Below the pieces are notes generated by a model. It searched no databases, was not told the DNA's origin, and worked only from the letters and a program-made list of their open reading frames with translations. 15,672 nt of DNA from NCBI GenBank assembly GCA_029051445.1, contig JAIDKP010000152.1, forward strand, positions 1 to 15,672. The letters run 5' to 3'. A program made the position numbers and the translations under genes. Shown one piece after another: positions 7,798 to 14,684 of the stretch (position 1 is its first letter; the number at the start of each line of letters is the position of its first letter). Origin of the DNA: Muribaculaceae bacterium (lineage in GTDB: Bacteria; Bacteroidota; Bacteroidia; Bacteroidales; Muribaculaceae).

Positions 7798-8955
7798 ATG
7801 CATCAGGATTTCAAAACAATAGGCGTATACGACGACGATATCGACCTTTTTGAAAGTCAATACATTGTACCGGAAGGCATCTCCTACAACTCCTATCTGG
7901 TTATCGACGAAAAGATCGCACTGATCGACACCGTGGATCAGCGTCGGGCCGAAGAATGGCGCAAAAACCTGAAAGAGGCACTTCCTTCAGGAAAAGCCCC
8001 CGACTACCTGATCGTTCAGCATCTGGAGCCTGACCACGCATCACAGACCGCATGGGTCATGCAGCAGTATCCCGAATGCCGTATGGTGTGCACGGCGGCA
8101 GCCCGCAAAATGCTCCCTCTCGTGGCCGGGCCTATAGATTTCGACAACCGCATCATCGAGGTAGGCGACGGCGACACACTTTCGCTCGGTCGCCACGATC
8201 TGTTCTTCCTTACAGCACCGATGGTACACTGGCCGGAAGTGATGATGGTCTACGACGCTTATGCCGCCACACTCTTCTCTGCCGATGGCTTCGGACGCTT
8301 TGGCAACCCCGATCCGTCGCTGCCCTGGGCATGTGAGGCACGACGTTACTACTTCAACATCGTGGGAAAATACGGCAAACCCGTCCAGACTGTTCTAAAA
8401 AAACTTGCAGGCAAAGAAATCAAAACCATCGCCCCGCTTCACGGACCGGTACTTGAAGGAGACCTGACAGAATACCTCACACTCTACAGCACATGGGCAG
8501 CCTATGAGGTCGAGACACCGGGAGTGCTTGTAGCCTACGCGTCGATCCACGGCATGACCAAGGAAGCTGCGATGAAATTTGCCGACATACTGCGCGAGAA
8601 AGGAGCCCCCAAAGTCTCGGTGACCGACCTGAGCCGCGACGACATGGCAGAGGCCGTCGAAGACGCGTTCCGCATGAGCCACCTTGCAGTGCTGTCGCCC
8701 ACCTACGATGCCGACATATTCCCGCCGATGCACGACTTTATCCACCACCTTGCGCTAAAAGGATTCTGCAACCGCAGGGTCGCGATCGTCGAAAACGGAC
8801 TATGGGCACCTGCGGCAGGTAAGAAGATGCACCGGATGTTCGAGCAGATGAAAGACATCACCATCGTGGATCCGGTAGTGACACTCCGCGGTCGCCTCAC
8901 CCCAGAAAAAACTGACGAGCTGCGCACTCTTGCCGCTGACCTCATGGCGGAATAA
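7798..8955 (+). CDS. fprA: FprA/FDP-type flavodiiron protein
   Basis: This 385-residue cytoplasmic protein has a metallo-beta-lactamase-like diiron domain (about residues 1-245) and a C-terminal flavodoxin domain (from about 250). The diiron ligands are visible as QHLEPDH (H75, E77, D79, with H80), then H in APMVHWPE, D in FSADGFG, and H in APLHGPVL. The flavodoxin phosphate loop is VAYASIHGMTKEA. Such proteins reduce O2 to water and/or NO to N2O, protecting anaerobes from oxygen and nitrosative stress. It has no fused rubredoxin or NADH oxidase domain, so it needs an external electron donor. Which of O2 or NO is preferred cannot be read from the sequence. The gene has its own promoter and terminator. 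Confidence 0.95.
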   Translation: MHQDFKTIGVYDDDIDLFESQYIVPEGISYNSYLVIDEKIALIDTVDQRRAEEWRKNLKEALPSGKAPDYLIVQHLEPDHASQTAWVMQQYPECRMVCTAAARKMLPLVAGPIDFDNRIIEVGDGDTLSLGRHDLFFLTAPMVHWPEVMMVYDAYAATLFSADGFGRFGNPDPSLPWACEARRYYFNIVGKYGKPVQTVLKKLAGKEIKTIAPLHGPVLEGDLTEYLTLYSTWAAYEVETPGVLVAYASIHGMTKEAAMKFADILREKGAPKVSVTDLSRDDMAEAVEDAFRMSHLAVLSPTYDADIFPPMHDFIHHLALKGFCNRRVAIVENGLWAPAAGKKMHRMFEQMKDITIVDPVVTLRGRLTPEKTDELRTLAADLMAE

Positions 8956-8978
8956 GACCGCGCTTCTGATATAACACA

Positions 8979-9020
8979 ATCGCCCTCAGGATCTTTCGGT
9001 CTCTGAGGGCGATTTTTTTT
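8979..9020 (+). terminator. Strong intrinsic terminator after fprA
   Basis: ATCGCCCTCAG and CTGAGGGCGAT form a perfect 11-bp stem around a 13-nt loop, ending in a run of eight T. It is the last clearly native feature before the island and lies 14 bp before the left copy of the 34-bp repeat. Confidence 0.9.
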
Positions 9021-9033
9021 CACTGAATTAATC

Positions 9034-9067
9034 AGTCTGTTACTTCGGGGGTGAAGCGGAGGGTGTA
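9034..9067. repeat. Left copy of the 34-bp direct repeat (candidate attL)
   Basis: Identical over 34 bp to 14687-14720. On the minus strand it encodes YTLRFTPEVTD, the end of the beta-galactosidase, then a TGA stop (TAA in the right copy), because the identity stops one base into the stop codon. No beta-galactosidase sequence precedes it: the RhuM relic starts immediately at its inner edge. This is a detached gene end. Confidence 0.9.
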
Positions 9068-9070
9068 TAA

Positions 9071-9521
9071 ATATATCAACCGAGTGAGAACCTGACTCTT
9101 GATGTAAGAGTTGATGATGAATCTGTATGACTGACGCAATCACAGATAGTAGCACTCTTCGATTCAAGCAAAGCCAACATAAGTGAGCATCTCAAGCATA
9201 TTTTTGACTCAGGTGAACTGGCAAGAGAAGCAACTGCTCAGAAATTCCAAACAGTTCGACAAGAGGGGAATCGCAATGTGACCAGAAGCATAGTTTTTTT
9301 TCAATTTGGATGTAATAATATCTGTTGGATATAGAGTAACAGTCCGCAGTATTCAGTTTCGCCAATGGGCCAACAAGGTTCTGGAAGAATATCTCATCCG
9401 TGGCTATGCACTCAATCAACGATTGATGCAGCTTGAAGATCGCATTTATAATCCGCAAAACGAAATGTTAGGACTTTGTAAAACGAAGCGTATCGGAAGA
9501 ACAAGAAGTGCAATTTTCTGA
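9071..9521 (+). pseudogene. RhuM-family protein, decayed and truncated
   Basis: The translated pieces match the N-terminal half of RhuM ('virulence RhuM') proteins. From 9071 the frame reads IYQPSENLTLDVRVDDESV, a TGA at 9128-9130 where the family has Trp, then LTQSQIVALFDSSKANISEH and on to QEGNRNVTRSI. A frameshift follows in the T8 run at 9294-9301, after which the next frame continues LDVIISVGYRV, QFRQWANKVLEEYLIRGYALNQRL and stops at 9521. The start codon and first few residues are missing, cut at the 34-bp repeat, and the C-terminal half of about 200 residues is gone. RhuM genes often accompany Type I restriction-modification or other defence loci. With one nonsense codon, one frameshift and both ends lost, it is very unlikely to make a functional protein. 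Confidence 0.85.
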
Positions 9522-9599
9522 GTTTTACGCATTTTGCACGAAGTTTCCTTTTATTGTATTTTATGACTGTTTAATCAACGTTTGAACAATAATAGTGAA

Positions 9600-9628
9600 G
9601 CCCTCCGATCAATTGTCAGAGGGCTTTT
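9600..9628 (+). terminator. Hairpin terminator after the RhuM relic
   Basis: GCCCTC and GAGGGC form a 6-bp stem, extended by three more pairs after one mismatch, followed by four T. It lies about 80 bp after the last RhuM-frame stop and may be the original terminator of the gene lost there. Confidence 0.6.
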
Positions 9629-10032
9629 ACACATCTAGATCACATGTTTTTTCAATATGCTGATACAACGTTCGATCATCTTTGTCCGGTCGTGTTTCCA
9701 TTCCGTTTGCTCCATTATCGCTTCAGACCATCTTAAATGGCGCAGTCTGTTTTGCTAAATGCAAACATAACACACTCATACACAGCACGCTGCCCGCTTT
9801 TCAACGAGAACGAATATTGATATAGAATTCGCCTGATTTTTAGATACATGCTGCTGATATAGTGATAATTAGCACCCACAAAACAAACTTATCAATCGCT
9901 TTTTGCATCTTTTTACCACAAGATATAGTTGTTGAGAGTCAGAAAACTACAGGTAGAATTTAGTATAAACTTGGCTAAAATACATTCTATCTTCCGAGGC
10001 ATGTGAGTATTTGTTCTTAAACTTAAAATGAC
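9629..10032. other. Gene-poor, AT-rich spacer inside the island
   Basis: No convincing gene is seen in these 400 bases. On the minus strand there is a 38-codon open stretch ending at a stop at 9635-9637, whose translation ends in HDRTKMIERCISILKKHVI; its only ATG would give a 26-residue peptide with no visible start signal. It looks like the tail of a lost gene but was not recognised. The remainder is AT-rich with no clear hairpins or repeats. Confidence 0.4.
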
Positions 10033-10063
10033 TTGCAAGTGTTATACAAATGTATTATTTTTG
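10033..10063 (+). promoter_or_regulatory. Bacteroidetes-type promoter upstream of the antitoxin relic and the R-M operon
   Basis: A -33 TTG (10033-10035) and a -7 TATTTTTG (10056-10063, perfect TAnnTTTG) are separated by 20 bp, the normal Bacteroidetes spacing. It lies 22 bp before the relic antitoxin start. No terminator is visible between it and the endonuclease gene at 10400, so it may now transcribe the restriction-modification operon with a leader of roughly 330 nt. Confidence 0.6.
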
Positions 10064-10085
10064 AACCATAATAATATTCAAAAAT

Positions 10086-10334
10086 ATGAATACGACATCA
10101 ATTCCTAGAAAAACAGACTTCATTCCGTCTGAGTGAAGAACTCATTTCGCGTCTTCAAGAGGAAGCGAAACGTCATAACCGTCGCCTCAACAACTTTGTT
10201 GAAAGTGTACTGATGGCTTTTGTCGCAGAACGGCCAGACAAAACCACCCTCGCAGCAATTAAGGGAGGGGGGCTTCTGACAATCTTGAGACGCTCGACCT
10301 TAGCAGTTTTCGCAGTTTAGTCAATTTGCAATGA
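10086..10334 (+). pseudogene. Ribbon-helix-helix antitoxin-like gene, frameshifted
   Basis: Read through two frameshifts, the gene encodes a protein of about 80 residues. The first frame gives MNTTSIPRKTDFI and runs to a stop at 10134. The second gives RLSEELISRLQEEAKRHNRR then LNNFVESVLMAFVAERP, a typical ribbon-helix-helix DNA-binding unit as found in small antitoxins. The third gives DNLETLDLSSFRSLVNLQ and ends at 10334. The first break looks like a 2-base loss near 10124 and the second lies in a G6 run at 10267-10272. No toxin gene follows; the restriction endonuclease begins 65 bp later. It is probably a dead antitoxin whose promoter survives. Sequencing error is possible for each break, but less likely for both, especially next to a clearly decayed RhuM gene. 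Confidence 0.72.
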
Positions 10335-10399
10335 ATGAATTAGGTTAATCTGCAATTGGTAGATCTATAGGGAATATAATTAAGAAACATCTGAGCATC

Positions 10400-11599
10400 A
10401 TGGATACTATTATCATAGGGCAAGGGTATAACTTAAAGGAGGCCACTTCTGTTGGCAAGGAGTTAATTGAACAGTTCAAGACTCGAAGGTACACTTCGTT
10501 CACATGCCTTGTTGCCTTCGCAAGTTTAGGTGGTGTAAGTGCTTTGTCCAAAGAAATTCAAGAGGCAAAAGCAAATGGTGTAAAAATTAAAATAATATTG
10601 GGCATTGATCAAAAGGGGACATCAAAAGAAGCATTAGAAGAGGTACTCTCGTGGAATGTTGATTCCAAGATCTATCATACGACAGACTTTAATATTTTTC
10701 ATCCTAAGGTATATCTATTTGAAAACGAGGATATTTTTACACTTATAGTTGGTTCAAACAATCTGACAATTCCAGGACTGGTACAGAATGTAGAATGTTC
10801 GTTGATGATAAAAGACATTAGAAGCAACCCTGTATTGGCTAAATTCTATAACTATTGGAGTGGACTTCTAAATGGGACAGAGGTTAATCTTTATACAATT
10901 ACTCAAGAGCTCATTGATGGTCTTTATAAAGACAAGATAATAACCCTTGAGTCCGAACGAATTAATAGATATGATAGAGGAAATGATGTGATTTCAGAAA
11001 CAGGAAAAGAGAAGAGTATTAGCTTCAAAAAGGCGGGGATCCAACAACTTCCACAGGGCTTTTCGCCTAAGCGTAAGCAACGGCAGGTCAAAATTTGGAT
11101 AAATGATATTAAAACTTCAGCAAAGACACAAGAACAGCTACAAAATATTGGTGAAGAGATCCTTATTGCCGAAATAGGTGGAGGCTCACGTTGGAAACAG
11201 GTGAATTTCCCAATCGAAATATTCCAAAATTTCTTTGGTGCACAACGAGGCAACAATGAGTATGTAATAGAGTTAAAGAATATTGCAAAAGATGGTACTT
11301 TAGGTGAAGTTGAAAAAAGACAGGCAGTAACAGTTAAGAGTAATAATTTTCGTTTTGAAATTAAATGTGCAGAAACGAGTGGGGATTATCCAGGCAAAGA
11401 TAATCGTCCAATTGGCTTGTTTATAAAGCTCAACAATTCTCAATTTCTATACCAAGTTCTCATGTCTGATTACCCAGCTTATGAAAGAATCAAAAAATTT
11501 CTTATGCTTGAGGCTAAGCCTAAGCGTGAAGATGAATTAAAACGTGTTATCGTAGATGTAGAGGCTATTCATGCACTCTATCCTGAACTTGTTATATAA
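10400..11599 (+). CDS. BfiI/NgoFVII-like restriction endonuclease with phospholipase D fold
   Basis: The 399-residue protein has a phospholipase-D-type nuclease domain (about residues 1-180) and a C-terminal region (about 205-375) resembling the B3-like DNA-recognition domain of BfiI/NgoFVII-type enzymes. The PLD motif is HPKVYLFE at 101-108 followed by VGSNNLTIPGL at 117-127. H101, K103, N121 and E132 have the same spacing as the active-site residues remembered for BfiI (H105, K107, N125, E136). Only one HxK motif is present, as in BfiI, where two subunits share one active site formed at the dimer interface and no metal ion is needed. The gene is first in an operon: its stop is followed after one base by the ATG of an adenine methyltransferase, and a second methyltransferase follows. 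A PLD-family nuclease of another defence system is the main alternative, but the two methyltransferases favour restriction-modification. Codon use is AT-rich, unlike the flanks. Confidence 0.83.
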   Translation: MDTIIIGQGYNLKEATSVGKELIEQFKTRRYTSFTCLVAFASLGGVSALSKEIQEAKANGVKIKIILGIDQKGTSKEALEEVLSWNVDSKIYHTTDFNIFHPKVYLFENEDIFTLIVGSNNLTIPGLVQNVECSLMIKDIRSNPVLAKFYNYWSGLLNGTEVNLYTITQELIDGLYKDKIITLESERINRYDRGNDVISETGKEKSISFKKAGIQQLPQGFSPKRKQRQVKIWINDIKTSAKTQEQLQNIGEEILIAEIGGGSRWKQVNFPIEIFQNFFGAQRGNNEYVIELKNIAKDGTLGEVEKRQAVTVKSNNFRFEIKCAETSGDYPGKDNRPIGLFIKLNNSQFLYQVLMSDYPAYERIKKFLMLEAKPKREDELKRVIVDVEAIHALYPELVI

Positions 11600-11600
11600 A

Positions 11601-12908
11601 ATGGAATATAACTTTAAAACGCTTAATTATCTAGGCAGTAAACTACGTCTCCTTAATTTTATTGAGGACAATGTGTTGCGTATTACAAATAAAGGGCAAG
11701 GAGTATGTGATTTGTTTGCAGGCTCAGGATGTGTGTCATATAAATTATCAAATCATTTTTCCGTAACATCTTGTGACATTCAAAGTTATTCAAAATCCAT
11801 TTGTAATGCGCTGCTTAAAAAGCATGTAGTTTCTGAGAATGATATTGATAAATTCATATCAGACATACAGGTAGATCATGAATTATTCAATTGCTTTGAT
11901 CCGTTAATTATAACAGAAGAGCAGGCCATAAAGACTAAAAACCTAGAAGTTCTTTCAGAAATACTTGAGAATGGATCCGTAGAGGTTTTTCGCTTAGAGA
12001 ATAAATGGTCCTTATTGAATAATCAACTTCAAAAAGTATCAACTAATCTAAATAACACTGCATTATTAAACGAAAAGTCTTTAATCAGTCGTTATTATGG
12101 TGGAGTATATTTTTCGTATCGTCAAGCTGTGTGGATCGATGTAATACTTGAAGAAATACATAAAAACATATCCAAAGAAAATAGAGATCTTTACCTTGCC
12201 GCATTATTAAGTACAGCAAGTGATATCGCAGATACTGTTGGAAAGCATTTCGCTCAGCCAATAAAGTCTCGTGATTCAAATGGAAATATAAAAAACACCG
12301 TCTACAATAAGGCTTTAAAAGACAAGACAATTGATGTTATTAAGTTGTATAGAAACTGGCTTATTCGTTATATCTCTACTCCAAGGACACGATATCATTT
12401 CCATACGACACAAAGTGATTACCTTGAATGCTTGCAGAATCTACCAAATTCTGTAAAAACAATTTACGCAGATCCGCCTTATACAAGAGATCATTATAGT
12501 CGATATTATCATGTGTTAGAGACAATAACATTGAGAGATTCTCCCGAACTGTCAACAACAAACATTCATGGGAAAAGACATATAAGCAATGGTATTTACA
12601 GAAAGGATAGACATCAATCCCCATTTTGTATAAAAAGCAAGGCCCCAGAAACATTTAAGGCGATGTTCAAGATTATATCCAATAGTGGAAGAAATTTGTT
12701 ACTTTCATATTCACCATATGACGAAAGTAAAAAATCTCATCCTCGTGTGGTAACTATGCAACAACTGCTAATATGGGCAAAAAACTATTTTAATCATGTA
12801 GACGTTGTTTCCGCTGGTTCGTTCAAACATAGCAAACTAAATTCTATAGACCATTCTCTTGATGCTTCAAATGAAGCTGAGGTTCTGATTGTCTGTACTA
12901 ATGAATAA
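11601..12908 (+). CDS. D12-class (Dam-like) adenine-specific DNA methyltransferase, M1
   Basis: This 435-residue protein should transfer a methyl group from S-adenosylmethionine to adenine N6 in one strand of the system's recognition site. The order is motif X NYLGSK at 9-14, motif I DLFAGSG at 37-43 (cofactor loop), a long insert of about 150 residues that probably holds target recognition, and motif IV ADPPYTRDHYSRYYHVLE with catalytic DPPY at 291-294. This is the alpha-type order seen in D12/Dam-like enzymes of the COG3392 sort. The ATG at 11601 was chosen over an in-frame ATG at 11571 because the latter overlaps the endonuclease and motif X should lie near the N-terminus. It starts one base after the endonuclease stop and ends three bases before the second methyltransferase, so the three are one coupled operon. 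Confidence 0.88.
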   Translation: MEYNFKTLNYLGSKLRLLNFIEDNVLRITNKGQGVCDLFAGSGCVSYKLSNHFSVTSCDIQSYSKSICNALLKKHVVSENDIDKFISDIQVDHELFNCFDPLIITEEQAIKTKNLEVLSEILENGSVEVFRLENKWSLLNNQLQKVSTNLNNTALLNEKSLISRYYGGVYFSYRQAVWIDVILEEIHKNISKENRDLYLAALLSTASDIADTVGKHFAQPIKSRDSNGNIKNTVYNKALKDKTIDVIKLYRNWLIRYISTPRTRYHFHTTQSDYLECLQNLPNSVKTIYADPPYTRDHYSRYYHVLETITLRDSPELSTTNIHGKRHISNGIYRKDRHQSPFCIKSKAPETFKAMFKIISNSGRNLLLSYSPYDESKKSHPRVVTMQQLLIWAKNYFNHVDVVSAGSFKHSKLNSIDHSLDASNEAEVLIVCTNE

Positions 12909-12911
12909 AGC

Positions 12912-14606
12912 ATGAAGCAGAGTATAAAATTTACATACGATTCCGACTCTTCAGTAGGTACAAGCGATAATCCAAATGTACTGATTAAAGGAGATAACAA
13001 ATACATTCTTCCAGAATTAATCAGAGAGTACAAGGGTAAGATTAAATGTGTTTACATTGATCCGCCTTATAATAATGGAGACACATATTATTATTATAAG
13101 GATAATGTTTCAGAGACGACTTGGCTTAGAGATATACGATGTGTATTGGAACATCTGAAAATGCTGTTATGTAAAGATGGGAGTATTTGGATTTCCATAG
13201 ATGATAGTGAAATGGCATATCTAAAGGTTGAGGCTGACAAGGTCTTTGGAAGAGAAAATTGTGCGGCCACAATCGTTTGGCAACAACGTAAAACAAGAGA
13301 AAACAGAGCTGCATTCTCTTGTAACCATGAGTATATTCTTGTTTATACAAGAGACATCAGTAAATTTAAGAAGTCGAGAAATCTTCTTCCAGTTGGGAAA
13401 GATTTTATAGAGACTAAATACAGGAATCCTGATAACGATCCACGCGGGCCATGGCAATCAGTAAGTGCGAGTGTACAAGCTGGTCATGCAGTTCCAAGTC
13501 AATTTTACACAATAACTTCACCTGCCGGAGTGGAATATAATCCGCCTAAAGGTAGATGCTGGGTCTATAATGAGGAACGAATGAAGAATGAAATCTCCCA
13601 AGGTAATATCTGGTTTGGGAAAAATGGTTTAAATGCTCCACGAATCAAAAAATATTTGTCGTCTGCAAAGATTGGCTTAACTCCACAAACATTGTGGGCT
13701 GGTGATGAATATGGCACGACTGATAGTGCTAAAAAGCACTTACTTAGCTTGTTCTCAAAGCATGAAAATATTTTTGAAACTCCGAAGCCAGAAAACCTTA
13801 TAATGCAGATACTTCAAATATCAACTAATGAAGGCGATCTTGTGTTGGACTGTTACACTGGATCTGGAACAACATTATCCACTGCTCATAAGCTAAAAAG
13901 AAATTACATTGGCATTGAGATAGGTGAGCAAATGACAGATTTGGTAGTAACTCGTTTAAAGAAAGTTATAGCAGGTGAGCAAGGTGGAATATCAAAAATA
14001 GTGAACTGGCAAGGTGGTGGAGGCTTTGCATATTTCAGTTTTAATAGAGTTAAAGAGCAGAGTGCTTATACAAGTTCCACATATATCCGTCCTATTAAAA
14101 AAGTTGTGTATCACCAACTCAATCTTTTCTCATTATTTGATGAATATGGTGAAAATCCAATTTTAGAAAACAACGTAGTGAATGATCCATTTATATCATA
14201 TAATTGTGGAGCTAATTTAACTAATTCTATTTTCAACAATAAAAAAAATGTACTAATCTCACTTGTCAAGAAAGATAATGAAAGTCTATTTTTAGATTGT
14301 TCTGCAAAAATATATTATACAGGGAGGAAGTTCCCCTCTACTATAGCTCTTGATAAATTATATTATTTTATGCCATACTTGAAAGGGAAAGGTGTTCGTG
14401 ATCTTTATGTCATAAAGATCGCTCGAATTGGGACTCGCAAGGAGGGACAAGATGATAATGACAGTACCGATTTTCGTCTGATTTTTGAGCTAGAATTTGT
14501 AAAAAAGGTTTTTAATGACTACAAACCAATAGAGTTAAAAATATGGAGAACTTTTACTGATACGACTATAGGTAAAGTTCTAACAGAACTAAATGTTGAT
14601 TTCTAA
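12912..14606 (+). CDS. Beta-class (Type III Mod-like) adenine-specific DNA methyltransferase, M2
   Basis: The 564-residue protein has the circularly permuted beta-class order: catalytic motif IV DPPYNNGDTYYYYKD from residue 50, and cofactor motif I LDCYTGSGTTLSTAH at 312-326 near the end of the methyltransferase domain, with the usual FETPKPENLI just before it at 288-297. Residues of about 120-290 probably contain the target recognition part. A C-terminal extension of roughly 190 residues (from about 375) has no motif that I recognise. It resembles the tails of Type III Mod subunits or of Type IIG/IIS methyltransferases. It should methylate adenine in the strand not modified by M1. No Res helicase gene is present, which argues against a Type III system. 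Confidence 0.87.
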   Translation: MKQSIKFTYDSDSSVGTSDNPNVLIKGDNKYILPELIREYKGKIKCVYIDPPYNNGDTYYYYKDNVSETTWLRDIRCVLEHLKMLLCKDGSIWISIDDSEMAYLKVEADKVFGRENCAATIVWQQRKTRENRAAFSCNHEYILVYTRDISKFKKSRNLLPVGKDFIETKYRNPDNDPRGPWQSVSASVQAGHAVPSQFYTITSPAGVEYNPPKGRCWVYNEERMKNEISQGNIWFGKNGLNAPRIKKYLSSAKIGLTPQTLWAGDEYGTTDSAKKHLLSLFSKHENIFETPKPENLIMQILQISTNEGDLVLDCYTGSGTTLSTAHKLKRNYIGIEIGEQMTDLVVTRLKKVIAGEQGGISKIVNWQGGGGFAYFSFNRVKEQSAYTSSTYIRPIKKVVYHQLNLFSLFDEYGENPILENNVVNDPFISYNCGANLTNSIFNNKKNVLISLVKKDNESLFLDCSAKIYYTGRKFPSTIALDKLYYFMPYLKGKGVRDLYVIKIARIGTRKEGQDDNDSTDFRLIFELEFVKKVFNDYKPIELKIWRTFTDTTIGKVLTELNVDF

Positions 14607-14619
14607 AGGGATAAAAGTT

Positions 14620-14662
14620 GCAGGCTCCTAATGTTGTCGGGCGACGGTATTCAGGAGCCTGC
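14620..14662. terminator. Long hairpin between the R-M operon and the beta-galactosidase end
   Basis: GCAGGCTCCT and AGGAGCCTGC form a perfect 10-bp stem around a 23-nt loop, which itself holds a GTCG/CGAC mini-stem. It lies 13 bp after the M2 stop, between two convergent genes. The minus-strand side is followed by AACTTTTA, a short T tract, so it fits better as the beta-galactosidase terminator than as the operon's, and probably serves both. If it is native to the beta-galactosidase gene rather than carried by the island, the insertion point shifts slightly. Confidence 0.65.
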
Positions 14663-14684
14663 GAAATATCAGGCTAATGAACCT

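Noticed and set aside
8703..9167. Minus-strand open frame of 154 codons across the fprA end and terminator
   Set aside because: It is antisense to fprA and runs through its terminator stem; the translation resembles no family and the frame is a shadow of fprA codon use.
9635..9751. Short minus-strand gene in the island spacer
   Set aside because: It is open for 38 codons between two stops, with only an internal ATG giving 26 residues and no promoter; at most it is a gene remnant.
10338..10400. A separate promoter immediately before the endonuclease
   Set aside because: There is a TATAAT-like string near 10374 but no TAnnTTTG box and no -33 or -35 element at a fitting distance.
12912..14606. 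Type III restriction-modification system (Mod with Res)
   Set aside because: The methyltransferase is Mod-like, but no Res helicase-nuclease gene follows; instead a PLD-fold nuclease and a second methyltransferase precede it.
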